From contig JAUXYJ010000038.1 of NCBI GenBank assembly GCA_030694465.1, positions 62,001-126,000 on the forward strand: a stretch of 64,000 bases of DNA. Reading direction: 5' to 3'. Made by a program: the position numbers and the translations under genes. The notes beneath the pieces were generated by a model. The model did no database searches. It worked only from the letters and a program-made list of their open reading frames with translations, and was not told where the DNA came from. This stretch comes from Deltaproteobacteria bacterium. GTDB lineage: Bacteria > Myxococcota_A > Polyangia > Polyangiales > Ga0077539. Of the stretch, positions 16,741 to 26,275 are shown in pieces (within the stretch, counting starts at the first letter, position 1; each line of letters opens with the position of its first letter).

Positions 16741-17859
16741 ATGTCTCTTCGCTGGCGACTCACGATTGCCCTCTGGATCTGCGCGACGCTACCGCTCGCA
16801 GCCACTCTGGCGGGCGGCTACTGGCTGCTGTCGTCCGTGCACGCGCTGCAACCCGCGCTGGCTCACGAGCGGGACGTCGTGGTCATGCTCGCGCTTGGGG
16901 GGCTGTTGCTCGCGAGCGGGTTGGCGATGGGGTTGGCTGCGTGGCTTGTGCCCATCGTTTCGCGTCCGATGAGCGCGGCGATGGAGGCTGCAGATCGGAT
17001 CGCAGCGGGTACCCGTTCGGTGCAGATCGACAGCCAGGCCGGAGGCGAAGCGGGCAAGCTCGTGCAAGCTTTCAATCGCATGGCGCGCGAGCTTGACGCT
17101 GCAGAGTCTCGCCTACGCAGGGCCGAACGAATCGCAGCATGGAGAGATATTGCGAGACAAATCGCACATGAAATCAAGAACCCGTTGACTCCCATTCAGA
17201 TGGGCATCGAGATGCTGCGCAAAGCGAAAGCGCGTGAGCTCGATGACTTTGATGCGCTGTTTGAAGAGCACACGCTGATCGTGCTCGAGGAGGTGGCGAG
17301 GCTGCGGAGGCTGGTTGAGAACTTCTCGAAGTTCGCGCGGGCTCCGCGGCCAAGCTTCTCGATCATCGACCCTACGACGATCGTTGAGCGCGTGGTCGCG
17401 ATGCATCAGCTGGGAGAGGCCGAGGTGACCGGAGAGGTGCACGGAGTGATCCCAGAGCTGCGAGCGGACGGAGAACAGCTCACGCAGGTTCTCTACAATC
17501 TCGTGCAAAATGGCGCGCATGCTGCGCTTGAGCGTCGCGCACGTGAGGGCGCACAGAGGCCGGCCGCGGTGCATGTGAGCGCGTCGTGCGTGCTTGATGC
17601 GGTTGTGATTTCGGTCGCGGACAACGGGCCAGGCGTGGACCCCGAGGTGCGCGATCGGTTGTTTGAGCCCTACGTCAGCACCAAGAAATCTTCAGGCGGA
17701 ACGGGCCTTGGGCTCGCGGTCGCGTGGCGCATTGTGCACGATCACGGCGGCGAGCTGAGCGTCGAGAGCTCACGCGAGGGCACGCGCTTCGATGTGCGAC
17801 TGCCACTCGCCGGACCGAGTGAGACTGCGCTCACGCACGACGGCGGCACGTACGGTTAG
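16741..17859 (+). CDS. sensor histidine kinase, NtrY-like
   Basis: The kinase has about 372 residues. Two transmembrane segments (residues about 8-30 and 46-70) flank a very short periplasmic loop, then comes a HAMP domain (about 72-125). The dimerisation/phosphoacceptor helix follows with RQIAHEIKNPLTPIQMG (His near 143), then the catalytic domain with LYNLVQNGAHA (N box), DNGPGVDP (G1), GGTGLGLAV (G2). The HEIKNPLTPIQ form is typical of NtrY-type kinases. No response regulator gene is adjacent, so its partner must be elsewhere. The tiny sensor loop suggests sensing in the membrane or of cytoplasmic signals. Confidence 0.88.
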   Translation: MSLRWRLTIALWICATLPLAATLAGGYWLLSSVHALQPALAHERDVVVMLALGGLLLASGLAMGLAAWLVPIVSRPMSAAMEAADRIAAGTRSVQIDSQAGGEAGKLVQAFNRMARELDAAESRLRRAERIAAWRDIARQIAHEIKNPLTPIQMGIEMLRKAKARELDDFDALFEEHTLIVLEEVARLRRLVENFSKFARAPRPSFSIIDPTTIVERVVAMHQLGEAEVTGEVHGVIPELRADGEQLTQVLYNLVQNGAHAALERRAREGAQRPAAVHVSASCVLDAVVISVADNGPGVDPEVRDRLFEPYVSTKKSSGGTGLGLAVAWRIVHDHGGELSVESSREGTRFDVRLPLAGPSETALTHDGGTYG

Positions 17860-17925
17860 CGAGGGATTGGTCAGCGAAATCACAGCTCCAAACGAGTCTT
17901 GCCTCGTGAGAAGTGCGTCGGGTGA

Positions 17926-18864
17926 TCACACGTCGTGGACGATGGGCTCGCGCTTTTGGACGAAGCGCTCGATGAGGCTCCACGCCTCGGGGGGAGCTTG
18001 CGTGATCGCGATGCCAAGACCCGGCGTCATGTTCTCGGTGTTGTTGCGAACGAAGCGGACTACGCCGCGGATTTCGGCAGACAATCCACCGGGAAAAGTC
18101 AGCGCGATCTCACACGCGGTCCCGAGCGACATGACGTGGTAGGTCGAGACGAAGATCCCGCCGTTGCTGCGGATGTCCCCGAAGAAATCCGTGAAGAAAT
18201 TGGTGTCCGAGTGGACGTCCACTTCGGTCTCTAGGCGCGGCACACCGTTGGGTCCGTTGGGGATCGAGCTTCCGAGCAGCGCACGATAGGACCCGGTGGC
18301 GGAGGGTGATGGGCTCGGTGTCACGGGCGCGGAGGCTCCCGTTGCGGGCATCGCGGCCTGCGAAGAGCGGCTGAGCGATGCCACAGGCGCTACGGGCACT
18401 GCGGGCGCTACAGGCGCTACAGGCGCTACAGGGGCGGGTGCAGGCGCTACGGGCGCTACTGGGGCGGGTGCGGGTGCCACGGGCGCGGCTGCCACTGGCG
18501 TGGGCGCGGCTGCCGCTGGGGCTGCCGCTGGGGCTGGCGCCGCGGCGGCCGCTTGCAACGCGCCGAAGATGATCCCGAGGGTGGACGCGATGGCCTGTGT
18601 GGCATCCGAGACGCCGGGGTACATCTGATCCACCGTCTGCATTTTGCCGAGGGTTTCTTGAAGAACGGTGCGCGCCTGGATAAACAAGCTGCTGTCAGGA
18701 TCGCCACGCTCGAGCTTAAACAGCGGCCCGATCGCGCCGGCCAAGCCACTGACGATCTCGGCGATGCCTTGTGGAAGATTGGGATCGGTCTGAAGAGACC
18801 CGAGGACTCCCGCGAGACGTTGCCGCGCGGTTGCTGCTGCTTCGGCCTGAGGCGTGGTGCTCAT
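17926..18864 (-). CDS. PilZ-domain protein with Ala/Pro-rich linker
   Basis: The ATG at 18864 gives about 312 residues. An N-terminal helical domain of about 110 residues is followed by a low-complexity linker of Ala, Pro and Val repeats (APVAPVAPAP type), then a C-terminal PilZ-like domain beginning near GVPRLETEVDVHSDTNFF, of the form common in Myxococcota. The classical RxxxR c-di-GMP motif is not obvious, so nucleotide binding is uncertain. The linker is encoded by short DNA repeats (about 18380-18545) and could vary in length. It is convergent with the histidine kinase. Confidence 0.75.
   Translation of the reverse strand: MSTTPQAEAAATARQRLAGVLGSLQTDPNLPQGIAEIVSGLAGAIGPLFKLERGDPDSSLFIQARTVLQETLGKMQTVDQMYPGVSDATQAIASTLGIIFGALQAAAAAPAPAAAPAAAAPTPVAAAPVAPAPAPVAPVAPAPAPVAPVAPVAPAVPVAPVASLSRSSQAAMPATGASAPVTPSPSPSATGSYRALLGSSIPNGPNGVPRLETEVDVHSDTNFFTDFFGDIRSNGGIFVSTYHVMSLGTACEIALTFPGGLSAEIRGVVRFVRNNTENMTPGLGIAITQAPPEAWSLIERFVQKREPIVHDV
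18380..18545. repeat. GC-rich short repeats encoding the PilZ-protein linker
   Basis: Units such as GGCGCTACAG and GGGGCGGGTGC recur many times in tandem, giving a Pro/Ala/Val spacer. Such tracts are prone to slippage. Confidence 0.7.
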
Positions 18865-18969
18865 TGTTGATCGCGATGTAAGAGGTGCGAACGTTCTTCG
18901 TTGTAACAAACGGTCACAACATCCCTGAGCGCACTGTTGCCGAACGATACGCTTGACTGAACCTTCGGA

Positions 18970-19413
18970 TCAATCACTCAAAGCACGAGTAAAAACATAG
19001 CGTGCGCGGCTGGGGCCTGCGTAGTCCGGGCTGTGTTCGACCTCGAATCGCATGGCGCGATGAAACTCTACGCTGCCTTCGTTTCCGACGGTGGTGATCG
19101 CCTTGAGTGTGGTCGCGCCGAGCGCGCTTCCGCGTCGAGCAAACTCTTCGTAGAGCCCTCGCGCGATGCCTCGGCGGCGGTGGTTTGGGCTGATCCCGAC
19201 GAGATGAACGTACGCGGTGCGTGGCTCACGATCCGAGACAAATCCGAGGAGAAATCCAGCGAGCGCGCCTTCTTCTTCGGCGACCAGCGCGTGGTGTCCG
19301 AACTCGTAGAAGAAGTAGGGCTCCGGTCGCAAACCCGAAGGACCACCCCACCACTGGTCCATGACAGACACGATTTCATCAAAGTCTGCCTTCGTGATTC
19401 CTCGAATGTGCAT
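18970..19413 (-). CDS. GNAT-family N-acetyltransferase
   Basis: The ATG at 19413 gives 147 residues starting MHIRGITKADFDEIV, the usual GNAT opening. The acetyl-CoA-binding motif A is seen as VGISPNHRRRGIARGLYEEF (Q/RxxGxG/A form: RRRGIA), with motif B near SVEFHRAMRF. The C-terminus VEHSPDYAGPSRARYVFTRAL is typical of this subgroup. The substrate cannot be predicted. It stands alone between the PilZ gene and the PHP lipoprotein gene. Confidence 0.85.
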   Translation of the reverse strand: MHIRGITKADFDEIVSVMDQWWGGPSGLRPEPYFFYEFGHHALVAEEEGALAGFLLGFVSDREPRTAYVHLVGISPNHRRRGIARGLYEEFARRGSALGATTLKAITTVGNEGSVEFHRAMRFEVEHSPDYAGPSRARYVFTRALSD

Positions 19414-19591
19414 GGCGTAGCTCCTCTGGGGCGACGTGAGGGTTTTGAGATCAGACAGCAGAGACAACAATGCACTATCCGATCTGTAATCTGTCAGCAT
19501 AAACGCACGACGCAGCGGGTGCGTCTTGCACGCGCATGCTGCGTAGGCGCGCCCATGTACGGCGTAGTGCTACGTAGGCAACCGGCTCGCG

Positions 19592-22159
19592 TCAACGGCG
19601 GAGAAACAGCGGGTTGGTCAACGCCATCGGCACCATCGGGGGATCCCCGACGAGCACGGGCACAGGCTGCTCACCGCGCACACGAAAGAGCACAAATTCG
19701 TCACGCGAAAACACGCGCACGGTGGCCTCGACGACCACGGTGTTCGCGGTCCGTGAGACCACCGCGCCGGGGATGCGCTCGAGGGTCGCGTCTGCGCGTA
19801 CGCGCTCAAGAATGTCTGCGGGCGCCCAGCTCACGCTCTCTGCGCGGACGCGCAGCAAGAGCCCCGCGCGTGGGGGCACGATGTGCTGTCCCATCACAGA
19901 GATTTCTTGCCGAGAATTTGCAGGCCAAACGGTGATCACCGGGCCATCGGTCATCAGCGCATCGCGGCGTACTCGGAGCGATCGCACCACGCTCGCGTCG
20001 AGCCCTGCGCCACGCTCTGTGGCGGCGATGGGCATGCACGTGCGCGGGTAGCCGACCTCTTGCGTGACGATCAGGTGCGAGTCGCTGTTGGCGACGCCGG
20101 TGAGCGTTGCGCCCGCGCGCAAGAGCGCGAGCCAGTCGCGTAGGACGCCTTCGGATTGGCGCTGGTAGCGACCGTTCCATACCTCGAGCGCGTCGAAACG
20201 CGCAGAGAATCCAGGGCGCGCGGCGCGACCGGTCTGCGGGTCGAGCTGGTAGACATCAAACATCCCCGTGGGAGATCCCGCGCGAGGATGATTGAGTTGG
20301 ATCACCGCGCCGGGCAGAGTCTCTCGCACGCGCGCGATGAGCTGCTCGGGCGAGAGCTCAAACAGATCGGGTGCACCATTGCGCGGGCGCGAGGGGTCCA
20401 CGTCGAACGGGTAGAGGTTCCAGTGGCCCGTGGGCTGGACTGCGACGTCGGTGCTCACTTCGTCGCCGCCCATCGAATGCAAGACCCCCGTGAGGGCCTC
20501 TTCGGTGATGGCGCCAGCGAGGTTGGTCGCGACGTTGTGATCGGTCGCGGCGAGCACATCGAGCCCCTCGGCCGCGGCGGCCAACACGCGATCACGGAGC
20601 GAGACCGGCGAATCAAGCGAAGGCGCCTGGTGCGTGTGAAAATCCCCGCAAACGAGCGTTCGTGTGGTGTCAATCACGCGGGTCACGGTGAGGTCTACGT
20701 TGGCCTCTTCGCCATCGTTGAGCACCACTTGTTGCTCAGCGAGCGTGTGCATCGGGCCGTGCGTCGCGACGACACGATAGGTCCCCGCGCCGAGGGCAAC
20801 ACGCACGGGCTCACGAGGTGAAACCAGCACGCTGTTGCGCGCGCCGTCTCCGCGACCTGACGGGCCAAACACAGGATCCGGCGTGGGACTTACACCGTAA
20901 ACTATCACCCTCGCGGCGACGGGCTGTCGCTCGGCTGCGTTGGCCTCAAACACCCGCAGCCGCAGTGCCCCAGCGCGCCCCACGTGCGCGTCCACCACGA
21001 CCGACTCAGGGCCGCCCGACGGCAGCTGCACGGCGCCGTTGTTGGCCACTGTGACGGCGCGGCCCTCGGCGCGGACTGAGACACGCCAGCTGCCACCCGC
21101 GGGCAGGCTCCACCCCAGCCCTGCGGGGGTGCGCAAGACGGCCATCCCATCGCTGCCACTTGAGGCCATCCAGTGGGGTGCGCCGTTGGTGTCTAAGAGC
21201 TCCACCCGCGCGCCTGCAAAGGGGCGCCCGTCGGGGTCGTCTACGCGCACACGGATCTGGTGAGACATCCCGGTGGGCCCGTACGAAGCGCTGCGAAGCG
21301 CCTCGTCGACCGCGCTGGGGCCTGCCACACCGAGCCGCCGCACGTAGCGTGCAGACTCGCCGCGCGCGAGGGTCACGCGGCGCACCATGGGGTTGGTCCA
21401 GGCGCTGCCGCTGGGGCCAAAGAGCCCTGTGCTTCCGTCTGCGACGAGGGCATAGACCACACCGCGGCCGACGCCGGCGATCCAGGCAAATCGCTGCTCA
21501 CCGCGGACCGCGTGGCCAATCCCTGGGACCCAGTGCTCGGCCCCGGCCCACTGGATCGCGTCGCCCAAGCCCACTTCGGTGGGCGAATCGCCATCGAACG
21601 TGATCGTCGTGTCGAGCTCAATGGCCGCGGTGCCGGGGCGCAATCGGTAGGTGGTCTCGCCGCGCAGGCCTGGTGTACGCGGGTCTACGCCACGCACCGT
21701 GACGCTCGCGACGCCCTCTGGACTGAGCGCGCTCGTCGAGGACTCATAGCGCAATTGCCTCGGAAAACTCCCAAGATAGTTAAACACCTGCCCGAGCTCA
21801 TCGGGGCCCGCGCGCCCCTCGGTGTGCCTCGCGAGGTCTACGAGCTGCCCGCCTGAGAGCGCAAACCCTCCGCCGCCCGACTGCACATCATCGACCACTG
21901 CGCGCACCACGCCGTTGTCCAAGACCCAGTCGCCGACCTTGCCGACGGCGTTGGGCCCAACGCACAAATCACTGAGGTTCACCGCGCGAAACACACGCGA
22001 TGGCGCGGGCGGTGGCAGCGTCAGGTGCTCGTCCAGCGAGGGCGGCTCTGGCGTTGGAGCGCGCACCGCGCGTCTGACAGGCTCTGTTTGCGGAGGAGGC
22101 CGACAGGCACTCATCGCAATAATTCCGGCAAAAACACAGCCTAATCGCGAGTGTACCAC
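19592..22159 (-). CDS. CehA/McbA-family PHP-domain metallohydrolase lipoprotein
   Basis: The 855-residue protein has a lipoprotein-type signal (MSAC). Its N-terminal half is beta-rich with a carboxypeptidase-regulatory-like domain near residues 300-400. The PHP metal site begins at GDFHTHQAP (His 508, His 510) and continues with LAATDHN (Asp 540, His 541), a long loop, LNHPRAG near 645 and NSDSHL near 725, matching the His-rich PHP pattern. CehA/McbA relatives cleave ester or carbamate bonds, but the true substrate is unknown. It is the last of three minus-strand genes, 4 bp after the preceding stop, so translational coupling is likely. Confidence 0.85.
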   Translation of the reverse strand: MVHSRLGCVFAGIIAMSACRPPPQTEPVRRAVRAPTPEPPSLDEHLTLPPPAPSRVFRAVNLSDLCVGPNAVGKVGDWVLDNGVVRAVVDDVQSGGGGFALSGGQLVDLARHTEGRAGPDELGQVFNYLGSFPRQLRYESSTSALSPEGVASVTVRGVDPRTPGLRGETTYRLRPGTAAIELDTTITFDGDSPTEVGLGDAIQWAGAEHWVPGIGHAVRGEQRFAWIAGVGRGVVYALVADGSTGLFGPSGSAWTNPMVRRVTLARGESARYVRRLGVAGPSAVDEALRSASYGPTGMSHQIRVRVDDPDGRPFAGARVELLDTNGAPHWMASSGSDGMAVLRTPAGLGWSLPAGGSWRVSVRAEGRAVTVANNGAVQLPSGGPESVVVDAHVGRAGALRLRVFEANAAERQPVAARVIVYGVSPTPDPVFGPSGRGDGARNSVLVSPREPVRVALGAGTYRVVATHGPMHTLAEQQVVLNDGEEANVDLTVTRVIDTTRTLVCGDFHTHQAPSLDSPVSLRDRVLAAAAEGLDVLAATDHNVATNLAGAITEEALTGVLHSMGGDEVSTDVAVQPTGHWNLYPFDVDPSRPRNGAPDLFELSPEQLIARVRETLPGAVIQLNHPRAGSPTGMFDVYQLDPQTGRAARPGFSARFDALEVWNGRYQRQSEGVLRDWLALLRAGATLTGVANSDSHLIVTQEVGYPRTCMPIAATERGAGLDASVVRSLRVRRDALMTDGPVITVWPANSRQEISVMGQHIVPPRAGLLLRVRAESVSWAPADILERVRADATLERIPGAVVSRTANTVVVEATVRVFSRDEFVLFRVRGEQPVPVLVGDPPMVPMALTNPLFLRR

Positions 22160-22163
22160 GCGC

Positions 22164-24251
22164 TCAGCGCCCTCGCCCTGCGGCAGGCGTCGGGGTCGTC
22201 GCCGCGATGCGTACGGTCGTGCTCGCGGTGCCGACGTTGCCCGCTTCGTCGGTCGCGCGGACGCTCACCGTGTGTTCGCCTGCAGAGAGCCCAGCAGAGA
22301 GCGGTGACTCAAAGCGCTCTTCGCGCTCGTCAAAGAGCCCATCGCTCGACCGCATCGGTCGCCACTCAAGGGTGTCTACGGCCCACTCGACGCGAGTCAC
22401 AGCGCTCGCGCCATCGCGCGCGGTGCCAGAGACACGCCCCGAAGCGACCTGCACGGTGACTGCGGGTGGCGTGTGATCGACCAAGACGGGCTCGCTCTCG
22501 CGGCGATCGCTCAGCGATTCTCCCTCTGGATTTGCAGCTTCATCGCTCGCTTCGACGGCGACACGGTAGTGCCCCTCGGGCAGGCCCTCGATGCTCCAGT
22601 CGTGGTTGGTGCTGGTGGTGTACTCGCTGTTGCGCATGAGCGTGCGCCAGCCGGTCTCGCCGTCGCCGCGATAGTGCAAGCGATAGCGAAGCGCGTCGCC
22701 GTCGGGGTTCTCGACCTTCCAATTGATGCGCAATTGGGGCCGCGATTCGCTGGTGCGCGCCTCGGTCGTGAGCTCGGTGAGCACCGGGCGCTGGTTGCTT
22801 GGGAGATAGTACGCCGTCACCGCGCGCAGCGTGCTGCTCGGGTCGCGGGACCATCGCGCACGGATCTGGAGGTACCGCGCGACGGTGTCACCGACGGTGC
22901 CGTCTTCGCGCAGAGCAGCCCACGAGGACCAAGTGCTGTCGGGGGGATCGCTGTTTCCGCTGCGAATTTCCCAGTCAAGTGAGCCTGTTCCGCGCCAGCG
23001 GACTGCGCCCCAGCGCGCGGGGTTGGTCGCGTCGAGTGTGCGCGAGGTCCACGACGCGCGCGCCGGTGCGTTGCGTCCCATGCTGTACACCGCGCCGGTG
23101 TCACTGGTGCCCAACGACAGGGACTCACCGCGCAGGGCGATGGCCAAAATCGTGCTCTCGTCCGCGTCAAACACCGTGCGAAACGTGCGGTTGGCTTCGA
23201 CCGCGACGACCTGGCCGTGGACCGCGTGTCCCACGAGCACTTCGTGTCGCGCGCCGTCGTACGCGAGGGCCGTAAAGTGCGTGTCGTTGCTTACGTAAAT
23301 CCGCTCGGCGACTCCGTCTGCGCGCACGCTGTACAGCGAGCCTCGACCGGGCCGCGGGCGAGCCGCGCTGGTGCCTCCGGGCGCTGGCGTGCGCGACTGC
23401 GCGACCGAGCGCCTCGAGCCATCCGTTGCGTCCGAGAACGTGTTGCTCGTGACGTACACCGTGCCGTTGTCACCGAGGACAATGTCTTTGACTTCGCCGC
23501 CCACCAGCCGCGCGATCGCGCGGGCATCGCTGGGCCCGCGCACGTGGTAGAGCACTGCCGCTGCGCCGCTCGTGCCGGCGTACACGCTGCCGTTTGGGCC
23601 GAGCGCGAGCGCGTAGAGGTTGGGCTCGTCGGCGTCGAAGAGCAGCGTCGCGCGGCCTTGTGCGTCGATGGCAAAGAGTTTTCCGTCAGGGCCGGTGGCC
23701 GCGAGCAAGACGCGGCGTGTGCTGTCATACACGAGCGCCCAGATGTGCTCGACGCCAGGGAGCTCGGCAAAGACCTCGGCGTCGCGCGGGGTCGGTGCGG
23801 CGTTGCCCGTGGCGGCCTCGGGAGCTCGCAAGCGCAGGACTTTTCCGTGCCCAAGTGTCGCGGCAAAGATCGTAGCGCCGTCGCCTTGCGCGAGGGCCGT
23901 CACCGCGACCGCGTCTCGCGACGTGTTCGCCCAGTGCTCGGCGCGACCATGGGTGATGCGGTACACGCGCCCATCGGACGCAGTGCCTGCAAATACCGCG
24001 GTGCCGGTGTCTAAGAGCGCCCAGACCCCGTTGGCCGATGGGTCCAACGCGATGCGCGTCGCGTCGCGTCCGAGCACCACGGAGCCATCCGAAGTGACTG
24101 CGGTGCGATCAAGGGTTCCTGCTGTAAATTCAGTGGCAGAATCGACTGACACCGTGCGCGTTTGGACCGCCTCGGAGCCGTGCGGCCACAGGGCGACCGC
24201 CGCAGTAGCGCTCATTACCGAGAGAGAGATTAGCGAGAGTCGTACGTTCAT
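22164..24251 (-). CDS. secreted beta-propeller protein with C-terminal Fn3/Ig-like repeats
   Basis: The 695-residue protein has a signal peptide cleaved near GSEA. Residues about 40-400 contain WD/NHL-like repeats (blocks such as LYALALGPNGSVYAGT, TILAIALRGESLSLGT), consistent with a beta-propeller. The C-terminal third (about 480-690) looks like fibronectin III and bacterial Ig-like modules (VDHTPPAVTVQ, AGEHTVSVRATDEAGN). It has no catalytic motif and may bind polymer or protein. It sits between the S55-like peptidase gene (61 bp upstream) and the PHP gene (4 bp downstream), implying a shared role. Confidence 0.8.
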   Translation of the reverse strand: MNVRLSLISLSVMSATAAVALWPHGSEAVQTRTVSVDSATEFTAGTLDRTAVTSDGSVVLGRDATRIALDPSANGVWALLDTGTAVFAGTASDGRVYRITHGRAEHWANTSRDAVAVTALAQGDGATIFAATLGHGKVLRLRAPEAATGNAAPTPRDAEVFAELPGVEHIWALVYDSTRRVLLAATGPDGKLFAIDAQGRATLLFDADEPNLYALALGPNGSVYAGTSGAAAVLYHVRGPSDARAIARLVGGEVKDIVLGDNGTVYVTSNTFSDATDGSRRSVAQSRTPAPGGTSAARPRPGRGSLYSVRADGVAERIYVSNDTHFTALAYDGARHEVLVGHAVHGQVVAVEANRTFRTVFDADESTILAIALRGESLSLGTSDTGAVYSMGRNAPARASWTSRTLDATNPARWGAVRWRGTGSLDWEIRSGNSDPPDSTWSSWAALREDGTVGDTVARYLQIRARWSRDPSSTLRAVTAYYLPSNQRPVLTELTTEARTSESRPQLRINWKVENPDGDALRYRLHYRGDGETGWRTLMRNSEYTTSTNHDWSIEGLPEGHYRVAVEASDEAANPEGESLSDRRESEPVLVDHTPPAVTVQVASGRVSGTARDGASAVTRVEWAVDTLEWRPMRSSDGLFDEREERFESPLSAGLSAGEHTVSVRATDEAGNVGTASTTVRIAATTPTPAAGRGR

Positions 24252-24312
24252 CGGTCAGTATTTTTGATGCTAAAATGGATGAATTACCGCGCGCTTGTCC
24301 GAGCACCCGCGC

Positions 24313-26151
24313 TCAATCGTGGAGGTCTCGCACACGCAGCCGTACACGGTCACGCCCGATCATAAATCGCCCCATCGGGATCACCGTGTGCTGTGCATTG
24401 ATCAACGCCTCGGCGCCGTCGGTGCTCGCCGCTGGGCGCAGCGCATCCATCGCGCTGGCAGGGAGGTTGTACAGCGCGCGTCCGCGGATCACTGCGGCCT
24501 GTCCAGGCATCCGCACGCTCATCACGAGGGCGTCGTTGGGATAGCTTGTGGTGAGGTTGCGGATGAGGTCGTCGATGTCCTCGGGCTCGGCCATGTCGGG
24601 CACGGCTTCTTTGCCAGACGAGAGCTCAATCTCAAGCTCGCGACCCGCCATTTCTCTGGTAATTCGCAGGGGAATCATGCGCGTCACGGGTCTTCCTGCG
24701 TGGACCCCGAGAGACACCATGACCTGCACGGTCTGGCCTACGTCGGCCTCGGCCTGCGAGAGCGCGACGTTGCGCACGTAGTAAAACTCGCGCTGCCATC
24801 GCAAGGCCACGTCGACCTCGACGCGATCGACGCGCACAGGCTGAAACGCGTTGTCTGTCAGCCGCTCGATCCCCTCGAAGAAAGACATGTTGAGCGGCGA
24901 GAGCGACGACGGGCCGCCCGTGACAACGCCTACATCGCTGAAGCGCAAGACCCCGTGATCGCGTGTGTGCACACGCGCTTCGAGGGTGTAACCCGCGTCG
25001 GTGGTGTCCCCCGCGGCGGTCTCGAGCGCGGTGATCACAGCGCCGCCGACCAAGCGAGAAAAGAGCGTGCGGTGGTAGGCTACCCGCACGTTCCAGGTGT
25101 TGTGGGCAGAGGGATCATTGCCCTGAATTTGCACGCGAATCGGCACCGTAGGGGCCTGACCTCGCTCGCTCACGATGATCGTACTGGGGCGATCTTGCAC
25201 CAGCGCGCCGAGCGGTCTCACGGGCTCTGCGATCTTAAACGAGCGCCGTGAACTCGAGAGAATCCAAGACACACGCGAGAGAGCCGTCGGCAGCGCGACC
25301 TCGCCGAGCTCGAGCATCGGGTGGCCAAATCCCAGCACATCGTCGCCATGGACCCAGGTCACCGTGCCGGTGCCCGCGCCCGAGATATCTCCTGAGACGA
25401 GCTGCACGCTCACAGAGCCACCAGGCTCAAAGTGCTCGGGGGTCCCCGCAGGGATCACACCCGGAGTCCCGGTCCCCGCGGCCTGCAACGGGACCAAACC
25501 AAGGGGCTCAAGACCCTCGGCGAGAAAACGCAATCCACCCTGCGAAAATCCAGCGACTGCAAACGGGACAGCCAACGGCTGCAGCGACCCATGGGCCGTC
25601 GCGATGGGCGCCCGTGAGGCCTGTCGCCGCGTGGTGAGCGCGTTGAGCGTGTGCCCCACGCTCCCGACGGCGCCAGCGCTCGCTGAGGGCCCGGCGATGG
25701 GCAGCGGCGCCGAGCTCCCGGGGATCATTCCCGCGGGTGTACGCCGCACACGGCGCAGCTCGTTGAGCATGTTGGCGATCGGAGTGACCCCGGCGATGGG
25801 CTCGTTGCCAAACTCCCACCCGTACGCGTACGCGCCGACGAGCTTGTCCTCGATGTAGATCGGCGAGCCCGACATGCCGCCCACGGTGTTGGCGTGCGCC
25901 AAGATCGGGTGCGTCGTTCGGATGAGCACGAGGTCTTGCTGTGGCCTGAAATTTCTCAGGGTTCCGACGACTTCGACCTCGAAGCGCTCGGGCCGCATGC
26001 CGCTAAACACCGTGAGCCCATACCCGCGCATCCCCGCGCGCAGCTCGTCTACGGACATCGTTCGGACGGTGGGTGCCGTTTGCGCAAGCGCTAACGCAGC
26101 AGTCACCAGCGAGGTCGCGCAGAGCGCGAAAGTAGCAGCGGCACGTCGCAC
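24313..26151 (-). CDS. secreted SpoIVB-like (S55 family) peptidase-domain protein
   Basis: The 612-residue protein has a signal peptide ending near ALAQ. Early in the mature part MRGYGLTVFSG and HPILAHANTVGGMSGSPIYI (Ser near 94) match the S55 SpoIVB fold, where GGMSGSP carries the catalytic serine. A second block, WVHGDDVLGFGHPMLELGEV near 260, is also typical of the family. SpoIVB cleaves a signalling partner during sporulation; here the substrate is unknown. It is probably the first gene of the three-gene minus-strand operon and is divergent from the NUDIX gene, 124 bp away. Confidence 0.82.
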   Translation of the reverse strand: MRRAAATFALCATSLVTAALALAQTAPTVRTMSVDELRAGMRGYGLTVFSGMRPERFEVEVVGTLRNFRPQQDLVLIRTTHPILAHANTVGGMSGSPIYIEDKLVGAYAYGWEFGNEPIAGVTPIANMLNELRRVRRTPAGMIPGSSAPLPIAGPSASAGAVGSVGHTLNALTTRRQASRAPIATAHGSLQPLAVPFAVAGFSQGGLRFLAEGLEPLGLVPLQAAGTGTPGVIPAGTPEHFEPGGSVSVQLVSGDISGAGTGTVTWVHGDDVLGFGHPMLELGEVALPTALSRVSWILSSSRRSFKIAEPVRPLGALVQDRPSTIIVSERGQAPTVPIRVQIQGNDPSAHNTWNVRVAYHRTLFSRLVGGAVITALETAAGDTTDAGYTLEARVHTRDHGVLRFSDVGVVTGGPSSLSPLNMSFFEGIERLTDNAFQPVRVDRVEVDVALRWQREFYYVRNVALSQAEADVGQTVQVMVSLGVHAGRPVTRMIPLRITREMAGRELEIELSSGKEAVPDMAEPEDIDDLIRNLTTSYPNDALVMSVRMPGQAAVIRGRALYNLPASAMDALRPAASTDGAEALINAQHTVIPMGRFMIGRDRVRLRVRDLHD

Positions 26152-26275
26152 GTCAGATGCGCGCGAGTATTGCCCCCATCCCCGGCTAAGTCACTAGCGC
26201 ATCACGCGATCGCGTCACATCTGGCACCTCCCCGTTGGCCCTGCGCGTGTACGGCCCTAAGCTCCCAGGATCGCC

